This document shows positions 11,127 through 21,579 of a stretch of DNA of 64,000 nucleotides, piece after piece; position 1 is the first letter of the stretch; every line of letters starts with the position of its first letter. Where the stretch lies: the NCBI GenBank assembly GCA_015179125.1, contig WHVA01000235.1, forward strand, positions 1-64,000, given 5' to 3'. This DNA is from Gautieria morchelliformis. Lineage: Eukaryota; Basidiomycota; Agaricomycetes; Gomphales; Gomphaceae. The notes below the pieces were generated by a model. It saw nothing but the letters and a program-made list of their open reading frames with translations. It did not search any database and was not told the origin of the DNA. The translations under genes were made by a program, and so were the position numbers.

Positions 11127-11834
11127 TCGTAGCGGCGGCGGCTGCCGCCTTGGTCCCCGACTCTCTCCTATCGGGCATTGAAATCTGGTTACTAACGAGG
11201 TTTCAGGTGACCCTCTTTGTCTTTTCGTGCTCGACCCATGGCGGATGTCGATGTCAAGCGGAGGGTTAATCCCGCTAATGTCATGGCGTTGTTGAACCAC
11301 GTTCAACAAGAGGAGGATGCCTTTATGAACTTAGATGTTCGGGATTATGTGGTCAAGTTGCAGAAGCGCGGGCAATTGAAGTGGCGCCATTCTAGTTTGT
11401 CGTCGAATCGTGAATTGACTGGTTTTGTGGTGGGGGAGGTCAGCGAGGATTCTAGGATTGGGATTTTGGGGGATAGCATGTCATCGGTTTATCCGGATCG
11501 CAGAGACTTTTGGTGTGCGGTGCTCGTCGAGAAGGCGCTGCCAGTGCATGCCGACGTTCTCCACGTCCTACAGACGCAGACGCCACAGAGAAGGAAAGGG
11601 ACATCAGAATAGACGGGCAGGGGATGGGCCGGGGATGACAAAGGAAATGTGTGATGGCACAGTGGTGCCTGTGAGACACGGAGAAATGCACCCCTCCCTA
11701 AAGAGAGTAACGACCTCAGAAAAACGCGGTAGGAAGGCCCGTCCGATTAAATCAATCCAAATTCATCCGCATAACCGTAAACACAGTTATTTGAGCTCAT
11801 GCAACCCTCCCTCTCCTTTGGAGAGAGTCGGGGA
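11127..11834. mobile_element. 708-bp insert with 15-bp inverted repeats
   Basis: Comparison with the other Copia LTRs shows that 11127-11834 is extra. The right end is GGAGAGAGTCGGGGA (11820-11834). Its exact complement, TCCCCGACTCTCTCC, lies at 11154-11168, 27 bp inside the left edge, after a GC-rich GGCGGCGGCTGCCGCC palindrome. No clear target duplication was found. It could be a small DNA transposon with an extra fragment at its left end, or a captured gene fragment. It holds an open frame at 11217-11612. Confidence 0.6.
11217..11612 (+). CDS. Unrecognised 131-codon frame in the insert
   Basis: Open frame whose first codon is not ATG; an in-frame ATG follows at 11238. The encoded sequence has charged segments such as DVRDYVVKLQKRGQLKW and no motif I know. 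It lies wholly inside the 708-bp insert in the Copia LTR. It may be a fragment of a gene picked up by that insert, or chance. Confidence 0.3.
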   Translation: MSFRARPMADVDVKRRVNPANVMALLNHVQQEEDAFMNLDVRDYVVKLQKRGQLKWRHSSLSSNRELTGFVVGEVSEDSRIGILGDSMSSVYPDRRDFWCAVLVEKALPVHADVLHVLQTQTPQRRKGTSE

Positions 11835-12213
11835 CCTAGAATCAAATACACTACATGATTTTCAGTTAACATGTTATGTAAATATGAGAGATACTACTCG
11901 CCTCTCACAGTGAATTTATTGTCACTGGGAGAGGAGTATTATTCTGTCTCAGAGAGCATATACGTGCACCCGGCCCTTTAGTGCCCAAGGGCTTGCACGT
12001 TGAAGTCATTTAAAACTCTGCTGGGTGCAGCCGCCTGTGAAAATAGAACTAACAGAATGAAATGGAGAGATAGAGAGTGACTAGAAAATTTCGAAAATAA
12101 GCAGAGAAGTGAATGCATGGTACAAGAACAATATGAGAAAAGATTGAAACACCATACAATAAATCGAACATATTATGCTTGATTTTGGTGCAGGAGCATA
12201 AATGCACCCAACA

Positions 12214-15200
12214 GACCCGCCCTTGTCGATTGCAGGGCCACTGGTCAGTTTATAGACCGGGACTATGTGGAACGGAACCGACTGACCACGCGGAAGTTGC
12301 AACGTGCAATCCCGGTGTTCAATGTGGATTGAAGCCCCAATGAGGCAGGGTCCATCACAGAGATAGTAGACACAATTCTCCGCTATGATGGACACTCAGA
12401 ACGTACTTCCTTTGCAGTCACCAGCCTGGGGAAGCAAGACGTCTCCTCGGATTTACCTGGCTTCAGGAGCACAACCCGGAGATCAATTGGCAGACTCGGA
12501 AGGTACTGATGAGTCGATGCCCAGCCAAGTGTCACATGTGCCGGTCGGAAGTGCGGAAGGAGCGCCAGGATCAGCGGAAGACCGAACGGCTCATACAGAC
12601 ATGTCGTTCTGGCCCCCATCCACTGCTTGCAGAAGAAGACTCGGAAGCGGAATTTGAACCGGGTCCCACTTCCGATTCCGATTCCGATTCCGACTCCGAC
12701 ATCATCCGACTCGGCCCGGAAGATACTCTGGCAGAAGGGGAGCGCTTGCTGTACGTAAACCTTCCACCGGAAGCGGAACACATCCGCGCCACCGGAAACA
12801 TTTCGCAACGCCTTGCTGAAGCCTCCAAGAAGCATGATAGAGTGGAGGCGGAAATTCCAGAGTACCTGTGGGAGTTTGAGGACGTCTTTGCCAAGGAGTC
12901 ATTTGATGCCCTGCCTCCACGGAAGCTGTGGGACCATGCCATCGAGTTGGAGCCTGGGTCAAAGCCCACCAACTGCAAAGTCTACCCACTGTCACCCAAG
13001 GGGCAGGTAGAGCTCGATGCATTCCTTGCGGAAACCCTCCGTACAGGGAGGATCCGCCCCTCCAAGTCACCCATGGCATCTCCGGTGTTCTTCATCAAGA
13101 AGAAGGACGGCTCACTCAGACTTGTGCAGGATTACCGGGCCTTGAATGCTATCACTATCAAGAACCGGTACCCCATTCCACTCATTTCCGAACTAATCAC
13201 ACAACTCCGCGGGGCAAGGGACTTCACTAAGCTGGATGTCCGCTGGGGCTTCAATAATGTTCTGATCCGGGAGGGAGACGAGTGGAAGGCCACATTCCAC
13301 ACCGAGGACTCTTTGAGCCACAGGTCATGTTCTTTGGCCTCACCAACAGTCCCGCCACATTCCAGACGATGATGAATGACATTTTCCGTGACATGATAGC
13401 AGAAGGGGTTGTCTGTGTCTACCTCGATGACATCCCCATCTTCACAAAAACAATGTCGGAACATCGGGAAGTCATGTGGAGAGTGCTGGAACGGCTCTGG
13501 GAATACAACCTGTGTCTCAAGCCGGAAAAGTGCGAATTTGAGCGGACGCAGATAGAGTATCTTGGGGTGATTGTGTTAGAAGGAAAGGTGGAAATGGACC
13601 CAGTCAAAGTTTCCGGTGTATCGGATTGGCCTGTGCCGCGGAACAAGAAAGAGGTCCAGTCCTTCATTGGGTTTGTCAATTTCTACCGGCGGTTCATCAA
13701 GGACTTCTCCTGCCACGCTCGTGCCCTCTTCAACCTCACCAAGAAAGAGATTGGATGGCAGTGGGGAGAGCTGGAACAGGCCTCCTTTGACAAACTCAAA
13801 GAGCTGATCACTTCCGCCCCGGTCCTGATCTTTCCCGATGACTCTCACCCTTATCGAGTCGAGGCGGATTCTTCCGACACAGCTACAGGAGCGGTCTTGT
13901 CACAACAGTCATCGGATGATGATGGGGGATGGCATCCGATTGCCTTCTTCTCTAAAAGCCTTAGTCCGGTCGAGCGGAACTATGAGATCCACGACAAGGA
14001 GATGCTGGCAATCATCCGAGCGCTGGAGGAGTGGCGACACGTCCTCGAGGGTGCTCTATGCCTGTTTGAGATCTGGACAGACCACAAGAACCTCGAGTAT
14101 TTCCGCACATCTAAGAAGTTGAACCGACGACAAGCACGGTGGTCCCTACACCTGTCCCGGTTCAACTTCATGCTCCACCACCGCCCTGGCCGCACCATGG
14201 GCAAGCCCGATGCCCTATCCCGCCATGCGGATCATGGAAGCGGAAGTGGAGACAACGCAGATATGACACTGCTCCGCCCTAGTCTCTTTGCAATCCGCGC
14301 CCTAGAGGGAGTGACTGCAGTTGGGGCGGAAGCGGAAATGCTCTGGGACATCTGGAGGCAGTACCGGAATGGAGAGAAGGAGGAGTCGGTGGTGAAGGTG
14401 GTGGAGGAACTTCGGAAAGGGAACTCACGGTCTGTACGGGCAGCGGAATGGTCGGAACATGATGGGCTGCTCCACTTCAGAGGCAAGGTCTATGCTCCAA
14501 GTGGGGCGGACCTCCGCCGCCGCATCGTGTCCCAGCACCATGACACACGGGTCGCTGGGCATGCGGGCAGGTGGAAGATGCTGGAGTTAGTGGCTCAGAA
14601 TTACTGGTGGCCTCAGATGTCCTGCTACATTGGACAGTACGTGAAGACATGTGACCTTTGTCTCCGAACCAAAGCGCAACGACATCTGCCTGTCGGAGAA
14701 CTTGTTCCGCTCCCGATTCCCGAATCCCGCTGGGACACCATCAGTGTTGACTTCATCGTTGAACTCCCAGAGTCTCATGGCTACGATGCGATCATGAACA
14801 TTGTGGATTCGGTAAGCAAGGTGTCCCCCTTCATTCCGACGCACACGACGATCACAGCCCTCGGAGTGGCCCGCCTGTTCCTTGCACATGTCTGGAAGTT
14901 GCATGGGCTCCCGAAGCAAGTTGTCTCCGACCGAGGTCTGCAGTTTGTCGCGGAACTGACTCGGGAGCTCTACCATCTGCTCGGCATAAAGCTGGCTACC
15001 ACCACAGCGTACCATCCACAGGGTGACGGACAGATGGAACGGGTCAATCAGGAGTTGGAGAAATATCTCCGCCTCTTTGTCAATGAGAGGCAGGATGACT
15101 GGGATGAGTTACTTCCACTGGCGGAATTCCAATACAACAACCATGTACATTCCGCCACGCAGCAGACTCCCTTCATGCTTGACTCCGGACGACACCCGCG

Positions 15201-15855
15201 GATGGGCTTCGAACCACGCCAGGCTGAGTCCCGACTCGAGACGGTCAATGAGTTCCGAGACCGCATGGACTCCACCCTTTCGGAAGCCAAGTCGGCCCTT
15301 GCGAAGGCCAAGGATGACATGGCAAGGTACTACAACCAACGCCGAGTTCCTGCCCTGGAGTACCAAGTTGGAGACAAGGTGTATCTAGATGCAAGTGACA
15401 TCCGCACCACACGCCCTTCGCAGAAACTCGCCCACCGCTACCTTGGGCCCTTCACAGTGACACGGAGGGTTGGACGGAATGCATACCACCTCCGACTTCC
15501 GATGTCCATGTCCCAACTCCACCCCGTCTTCAACGTGGTGAAGTTACTCCCTACGCTTGAGGACCCAATTCCAGGTCGGAAGGCTCGTCCGCCACCTCCA
15601 CCGGAAATTGTGCATGGGGAAGAGCACTATATGGTGGAACGGATCCTGGACAGCAGGTTTGTGCGAGGACGACTCCAATTCCTCGTGAAATGGGAAGGGT
15701 ATGGGTATGAGGAGAATTCGTGGGTCCCAGAGCTAGATGTCTCCGCTCCGGACAAACTCCACGAGTTCTATAGGACACCCTGGCGCCCCTCGCCGAATCC
15801 GCTCACTTGCATTTCAATCCCTCGTGTCCCATGCTTCAAGGACGCAGCACGCTAG
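12214..15855 (+). pseudogene. Gypsy A pol with chromodomain, broken
   Basis: Resumes Gypsy A after the Copia insertion. It begins with a protease-like segment near 12220-12480, then reverse transcriptase at about 13070-13450 (MASPVFFIKKKDGSLRL, then a YLDD active site near 13420) and RNase H at about 13830-14200 (EADSSDTATGAV, HDKEMLAIIRALEEWRHVL). Integrase runs from about 14520 to 15250, with an HHCC motif ending CDLC and a DDE core including SVDFIVELP, VSDRGLQF and TTAYHPQGDGQMERVN. A chromodomain lies at about 15630-15770 (VERILDSRFVRGRLQFLVKW). The chromodomain places it in the chromovirus lineage. The reading frame is not continuous. Confidence 0.9.
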
Positions 15856-15866
15856 AGGGGGGGTGA

Positions 15867-16357
15867 TGTCAGGGGACACCCTGTTTTCCATTTCCAGTTC
15901 CGACACCACACCCAGTTCCGACTCCATTTCCGACTCCGCTTCCAGTTCCGATTTCATCTCCGCCTCTGCTTTTGGAAATGATTCCGCTTCTGGGAGAACT
16001 TCCACCAGTTCTGTTCACCTTGCCAGTTCCACTCCAATTTCTGACTTCCACTCTCGGAACAGTGTCGGAAATCAACCGACTCACGTAATAGGTGGCATCA
16101 AGGGTCGATCAAGGGTTCAGGGAGGTCAGGAGGATGCAGGGTTGATGGCGGGTGCCAAGTGTTGTCCCTGGCTGCGCAGCGTAGTATAATATGGGCTCGC
16201 TGACATTGGGGGTCCTTAGACCTTTCTCTTTGGATTTCCCCTTGTCAGGTGAGAATCCCCTCTCTTGTATACTCTGTTCATTTATACATACTTTGGATTT
16301 CCCCTTGTCAGTTGTGTGGTAGTGTGATCTCCACAACCAGCCAGGGTTGCCCTTACA
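15867..16357 (+). repeat. Gypsy A 3' LTR
   Basis: 491 bp, TGTCAGGGG...CCCTTACA. It is preceded by the polypurine tract and followed by the target duplication CTTGC. It differs from the 5' LTR by roughly 3-4 percent by eye. Confidence 0.95.
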
Positions 16358-17498
16358 CTTGCCTTGGTACCAGCCAGTGCCTTCAAGCTTTGTGAGGGTG
16401 GTGAGTTGCTCATTCCTCGGGCAGAACTGGTCTATGAACTCCTTTTGGAAATCCTCCCAAGCTTGAAAGTATGGGTTTTGGGTTTTGGCTTCGGCATGCA
16501 GGATTCAATTCGTGAAATGCACGGCTCAACCAGATTTGAAGAATGACAGAGCCCAGTGGATGTGGCCTTGATCCAGTGAGAAAGTCTCTCCACTGATTAC
16601 AAAGTATAGGGTCAGGGAGTTCAGGAAGGCTCAGCCCCGTTCTCAGTCCCCATCAAAATCCGAGGGTGTCTCCGGCTTTACCTTTTCCCTGCCTTGAACC
16701 CATTACCAGCCAATTGGCTTCTCCTTCTGAGTCTTCAAACCCCCTGAATGCCTCGGTTCCTGCTTCTTCTCTTCTTTGCTCTGGGGCCGTTAGCCTCACA
16801 TCTAATTTGGTCATGATGAGGTGTAGTGTGTTTGCTATTTCCTTGTTATTCGCTCCACCCACCTGGAGCTCCTCTTTGATATTCCGGATCCATTTGGACT
16901 GATCCATCATCATGGGATTCAAAGGGATGCTCAGGGATGGACCCACTGAAGGAACGACTTTGAAGGAAGGGGTGTCAGGTGCTGTATGCTTGGAGGGTGT
17001 GCTGAAATCTGACTCAGAATTGCTGATGCTGAAATTGCCTATGGCTTTACTGCATGGCCCGACCACCTGTCCTTGGAGAAGAGCTTTTCCTGCTGTGAGG
17101 GCAACTCTCCCTAGACAGTGAAATCACGTGGTCTGGTAGAGGAGGATCAAAAGATATAAATAGAAGCTACCTATATGATACACAACTCACCTGGTAGAGG
17201 AGGATCCAAAGAGGAAAATCTAAGGACCTCTGCTACCAGTGTGCTACCTATATACCTTGCACCCCTGATCAAAGTCAGGGATGCCCACTCCACTCCTGAC
17301 ACACATCCACATCCCCGCAGCCCTCACCTACCACATGTCTCCCAACCCCACCACCTTGGCACCATTCAGGGACAATTTCCAAAGCTTCAGCTTCAGAAAC
17401 TCTGCCAGGCCCTCAGGATGTGCTCAGGTCAGATCTGGATCTCAGGTCGGAATTGAAGTGGAGGCTGGAAATGTCCTTAGGAGGGGGTTTCCCTGACA
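16358..17498 (-). mobile_element. Gypsy B, gag N-terminal half and 5' LTR
   Basis: This continues the minus-strand Gypsy B that was cut by Gypsy A at CTTGC. From 17093 down to 16358 it encodes the gag N-terminal half; the GTSWYQ-type segment at the junction matches Gypsy A gag around 4780-4800. The 5' LTR is 17094-17498. The element is decayed, with multiple breaks, and lacks its other end. Confidence 0.85.
17094..17498 (-). repeat. Gypsy B 5' LTR
   Basis: 405 bp, on the plus strand TGTGAGGGCAACTC...TTTCCCTGACA. The ends are of the Gypsy A type (TGTCAGGG...GCCCTYACA), but the interior differs. It contains two copies of CTGGTAGAGGAGGATC (near 17134 and 17190). The partner LTR is missing, so no target duplication can be read. 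Confidence 0.75.
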
Positions 17499-18351
17499 GT
17501 CCCTAGTACTGAGTGATGATCCATTTCTTTCCCAGCCATCATTTGTGGCCAAACATCTGGTGCCAGGAGATCCATCCACTACCTCTGGACATCATGATAA
17601 ATGTGCTCATCTCGCAATGGCATCATCTTCGAGCAGCACTTTGCACATCATTGTTTCTTAGATGGAACCCATGGCCAGGCTGGAGCCAAGCTGTGACACC
17701 AGTAGCTGATCCTGAGACCCTGACAATGGTAATGCCCAATGTGTGCAATGATCTCTTGGGTCCTTTCAAGTCATCCTTGGTCCATGAAGGTACATCAGTG
17801 CTAGCATCACTCATGAGAGCCAGCCCTAGGGGTGATGACTGTATGGGCCCTTTCATGTCATCCTCAGTCCATGGAGATACACCAGTGCCAGCATTGCTTC
17901 CCACAGTGGGCCCAAGCATCAATGCCGGTTTGGGCCATTTCATGTCATCCTCTGTCCCTGGAGATACAGCTTCCCCGGCATCACTGCCCATAGTCACGCA
18001 GGTGACAAATGGAAGCACCTCCAGCAACTTCCGCATGCCCATGTTTGCCCCAGGATCATGATGCAGCATGCAAGCATGACCTTGGTGCAGGCCACTAGTG
18101 ACCTTACGGACTGCAACTTTGTCAATGCCTTGAACTACATGACTGTGCATTGTGTACTGTGTTGGATTTTCGGTGAGCAAATTGCACCATATCGTGTGGG
18201 ACAATGTTTCTCTGATGTGAAAAACGAGTTGTTTGACTACAACAAAACCTACAAGACCTGTGAGGCATGTACCTGTACTACTCATGTTTGGTGGATATGT
18301 ATCAACTGAAAGCCAATCACAACCCCAAGAAGAAGGATCAATGCACATACT
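17499..18351 (+). mobile_element. Degraded LTR element D, internal part 1
   Basis: Sequence between the Gypsy B LTR and a solo LTR. Together with 19377-20185 it seems to be the interior of an element whose 3' LTR is 20186-20497. It holds a degenerate tandem repeat of about 80-90 bp (17750-17995; TCATGTCATCCTCAGTCCATGG-like units). No gag or pol motif is recognisable. Assignment to the LTR at 20186 rests only on order and orientation. Confidence 0.4.
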
Positions 18352-19376
18352 TGTCATGACCGTATATTTCCCTTGCCCCCCTGACACTGTTCCTCATCTC
18401 ATCATTCCTCTTGCATCTTCGCCTGAGTTCGCCATACCCTCCGACCACTCCCCAACTATGTTCCACTCGCTGTTCACCACATTCGCCGAATGACCATTCG
18501 CTGCTCGCATAATTCGCCAGCAGGCATGCCATCAGACACGATCGACACCCTTTACCCGGCATGATGGCTCATCACTGACCCCATCACCTTCTCGATCCAT
18601 CCCCTTTAGGTGTTCATATGGCCAGGATACATTCGCGGGACGTCCTACCCGTAGGTCATGTGGGATCAACCCAGCAGATGAAGAGTCCATGCAGGGTGGT
18701 GTATATGCAGGTTCCAAGGCATGTTTTCATACATAGGGGCCTTCACCCTCTTCCCTCTCCGCTGTTTCATGTTCGCACCCCCCTTTTACTCTATTGTATG
18801 TCTATTTCATCTATTATGTATCCTGACCGTGCACCCCTATCCAACCCTGACTCCAGACGGCCTCTTTCCTATTCGCTAGCATCATATGAGCATTCGATAT
18901 AAGTAGTCTACATTCGCATGTATATTCCTCAGTTCAATTATCATATGTCCATCTTGTGCAAACTTGACCTTGCTGTGACTATCATCTTGAGCCTTCTCCT
19001 GTAGATTTCTATCTTCGACCAGAAGAAGACTTAGGCATCACTGGTGAGTTCTCATACTTCATCTTCGTTACCTTAGCCTTCGAACTATTTTCTATGCTGT
19101 CGGTGAAGGGCTCCGAAGGAGCGCCTTCGCTGGTGAAAGGATTGTCGATACTTAGACAACCTTTCCAAGACACCTTGCACGTTGCATTGTCAAATGTCAC
19201 GGGCTACTTTGCTACGACTGTAGATAGGGCGAGCTCCATTCAAGCAGCCCTCTTACCTTGTGAACATTTATTGGTTCACCCTCTTCGCCGAATGGCATAC
19301 TTATTCGCACAAGTTATTCAGGCATTCGCTGTGTTCACTAATTCATGATATTAACGCCTAAAACCCAATCTTGACA
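18352..19376 (-). repeat. Solo LTR, family X (copy 1)
   Basis: 1,025-bp LTR in minus orientation: on the minus strand TGTCAAGATTGGG...CGGTCATGACA. It is flanked by the exact 5-bp target duplication ATACT (18347-18351 and 19377-19381). It aligns over its length with 57967-58998 and with the partial copy at 52839-53129. No internal region is attached, so it is a solo LTR left by recombination. It interrupts element D. Confidence 0.92.
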
Positions 19377-20185
19377 ATACTCTGATACTTTGGCCCCTAC
19401 AACCTTTGCATCATGGACGAACATGGCAACTCGGCAGTGAGTTTTGGAAGAGTTTCATCCCATGAGCCCACAGGGAGAACAGCTAGTCTCCACCTATAAA
19501 GAGTACACTGAGTGGCTTCTCCAGAAGGCTGATGGCAGGGGCCTCTCTAATCTCGCATGCATCTTCATCTTTCTGTTTTACTCCTGCCCTCTCATCAGTG
19601 TGGTCTTTCCATTGTGATTCTAGTGGGACCTGGAAGAATGAATTGTATGTGCTATTCCTGTCTGCTTTGCTCTCATGCTATCCATGTGCTCCCTGGGTGT
19701 GTTGTTCCCACGTCCTTTTTTTGTCATCTACTTTTCATCATGCATGTGTTAATTGCTATTGAAGCTGTTCTTATCATCACCCATGCAACACCCAACACCA
19801 CACCACAGCTGTGATTCATATAGCATATTTGTGTGTCCTTTTCCCTCCTGCTATCCATGGCACTCCCTAGGCCCATTTTTCCTGCTTCTGTTTTCTTGAT
19901 CTGCCTTTCATCATGTATGTTTAAATAGCTATTGTCGGTGTTCTTATCATCACACATGCTGCACCATGTGCATACAACATGTGGGACTGTGCTGCCCCTG
20001 AGGCATCCTGCCATGTGCTTATGGTGGCCATACACTGCCCTGCTGCTCCGCTTCTCATTCACAATCCTTGTATCTCCTTCAGCTCCCTCCATTGCACTGT
20101 GTCCTCCCAATTTGGATGGGCGGTTAGACCAAGCGCCGACTGGGACCTTTATGCATCGGGATGTTGCATTCTAGAGGGGGGGTGA
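19377..20185 (+). mobile_element. Degraded LTR element D, internal part 2
   Basis: Continues after solo LTR X. It holds two copies of a segment with TGTGTCCTTTTCCCTCCTGC or similar, around 19640-19760 and 19800-19950 (loose repeat). It ends in a polypurine tract, CTAGAGGGGGGGTGA, directly before an LTR, the same layout as in Gypsy A. No coding motif is recognised. Confidence 0.5.
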
Positions 20186-20497
20186 TGTCAGGGGACCACC
20201 TGTTCTTCCTTTTATTTCCTTTTATTTCCCTTCCTCACATCTCCTTCACTGTATCCTTCCCTATTCCTTCCTGTGTCACTGCCTGTTGTGTGACTTGCTT
20301 ATGTCATTGTGCAGCAGCTATATAGTTCATCGCTGAGGTAAGGAGATCCTCACTCTGTTCTCTTTGGATTTCCTCTACCTCAGGTGCACTGTCTTGTATT
20401 TACCTTCTTACTGTTGACTCATTATATACTGCTTTGGATTTCCTCTACCTCAGGTGCTGCTCTAGGGAGTAGAGCACCTGGTAGAGTCACCCTTACA
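20186..20497 (+). repeat. 3' LTR of element D (Gypsy type)
   Basis: 312 bp, TGTCAGGGGACCACC...GTCACCCTTACA, with ends like those of Gypsy A. It has two copies of CTTTGGATTTCCTCTACCTCAGGTG (near 20363 and 20431), the equivalent of the paired GGATTTCCCCTTGTCAG in the Gypsy A LTR. It is preceded by a polypurine tract. The matching 5' LTR is not in the window. Confidence 0.8.
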
Positions 20498-20585
20498 GGG
20501 TTAGGAACTGTCATCACCGGAGGGGGCAAGGACACCGACAGTGCTGGGGGATGAACATTTGTCCAGCCCTCTCTTGCTCACCTGC
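20498..20585 (-). other. Flank fragment between LTRs
   Basis: 88 bp between the element D LTR and solo LTR Y1. On the minus strand it continues, across LTR Y1, a coding-like stretch at 21427-21330 (VEYIAGEQERAGQMFIP). It is probably the 3' part of the unidentified minus-strand gene or element whose upstream part is 28171-29030. Confidence 0.4.
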
Positions 20586-21329
20586 TGTAAAAAAAAAGAG
20601 TATCTAGGAGTTCTACTGAGTGGTAATATGATTCAAACTTCGATGTGAAGTTGAATCGAGTATGCGGTCGTTTTGATGAAGATAGATTGTGCAGAGTATA
20701 TGCTCAGTGAGACGAGTGTAGCGCAGATAGATGAATCTCGAGGTGAAGAATTATATGTGGAAAATGATGAGTTCGATTGACTAACGAGTATGATATACAG
20801 TGCACTATTTATCTGTCGTGTGGGATGGACTATGATATAAGAGGAATGGGAACATGGGTGAGCATGTGTGTGTGGCTCAGGGGTCGGTGTGCCGGGTGCT
20901 GCGGTGTGTACGTAGTATGTGAGCTGGAAAAGAGTGTGATTTTGTTTAAGAGCATCAGATGTGGAATAATTGGAAAAGGGGAGGGATGTGTGTGATTAAA
21001 GAGATCAGAATTGAAATATATCTGTTCAAAGGAAAACATAGGACGAAGGAGGCAAGAAGGGGATGACATGCATGATGGACTAGACATCGAGCTGCTCCAC
21101 GGATCGGTGCGTCTCGGGCTCAGGCTCTGTCTCGGTTCAGGGGTGGATCTGCACATCGCTGAGTTGGCTGCGTGTGAGTGGGTCAATGGGGCATTGTGGT
21201 GGATCATGTGGGTGTATGTGCATTCGAGGGGGAAAGCTGAGGATTAGTGGCACGTATGTGTTACGGGTAGGAATGGTTAGATAAGTTGAAGAGGAGTGTG
21301 AGTGATGTTCTTGGAATAGGATTGTGACA
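20586..21329 (+). repeat. Solo LTR, family Y (copy 1)
   Basis: 744 bp, TGTAAAAAAAAAGAGTATC...AGGATTGTGACA. It is flanked by the exact 5-bp duplication CCTGC (20581-20585 and 21330-21334). It is homologous to 49589-50276: shared blocks include TTTATCTGTCGTGTGG, GCTCCACGGATC and TCTGTCTCGGTTCAGG. Orientation is assigned by convention, since no internal region is known. Confidence 0.9.
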
Positions 21330-21579
21330 CCTGCAATGTATTCCACCTGAGCGATCGCAAGAGCCTGCACCAGTGCAAAGTCGTCAATTGTATGGCTTGA
21401 TGACTGGGTGAGGTACTCATTGGTGACTAGTGTTCTGCAAAGATACTTTCTCACGCCCACCATAACACCCAAAAACGCCAAAACGCTTTTTTCCCTACAC
21501 ACGCCATATAAAACGACATGCAGAGCATTGTTAGTGAAAGATAGCAGCAGAACGTACCACTGCAACAAAAAGTGGGGAC

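Larger units (their letters stand above)
5715..12213 (-). mobile_element. Copia C1, Ty1/Copia element inside Gypsy A
   Basis: Minus-strand Ty1/Copia element. LTRs are at 5715-6186 (3') and 11020-12213 (5', enlarged by a 708-bp insert); in plus-strand orientation they start TGTTAGCAAC and end CACCCAACA. The target duplication is GACCC (5710-5714 and 12214-12218). The polypurine tract GAGGGGGCG abuts the 3' LTR at about 6187-6195. The sequence next to the 5' LTR, GGGTTATGGGCCC on the minus strand (11019-11007), resembles a half-tRNA initiator-Met primer site. LTRs are nearly identical apart from about a dozen changes, so the element is young. It carries gag, protease, integrase, RT and RNase H, has several breaks, and holds two small insertions. 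Confidence 0.95.
11020..12213 (-). repeat. Copia C1 5' LTR with insert
   Basis: Same LTR as 5715-6186, split by the 708-bp insert at 11127-11834. The LTR sequence proper is 11020-11126 plus 11835-12213. It ends at TSD base 12214. It keeps a segment with GATTTTCAGTTAACATG that the 3' LTR lacks and C2 has, so the difference arose in the 3' LTR. Confidence 0.9.
3600..16357 (+). mobile_element. Gypsy A, chromodomain Ty3/Gypsy element with nested Copia
   Basis: LTRs lie at 3600-4088 and 15867-16357, both starting TGTC and ending CCCTTACA, and are flanked by the 5-bp target duplication CTTGC (3595-3599 and 16358-16362). A polypurine tract (AGAGGGGGGGTGA) precedes the 3' LTR. Inside are gag, then, interrupted by Copia C1 (5715-12213), protease, reverse transcriptase, RNase H, integrase and a chromodomain. 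The two LTRs differ by a few percent by eye, mostly transitions, so the insertion is fairly young. The element is broken: besides the Copia insertion, pol carries at least one or two disruptions. It lies within Gypsy B. Confidence 0.95.

Noticed and set aside
17623-18387. Minus-strand frame of 254 codons with internal repeats
   Set aside because: It runs into the solo LTR at 18352 and its repeats reflect a nucleotide tandem repeat. No conserved motif supports a protein.
20186-20497. Solo LTR
   Set aside because: No target duplication is found, and a polypurine tract directly precedes it, so it is better read as the 3' LTR of a degraded element.
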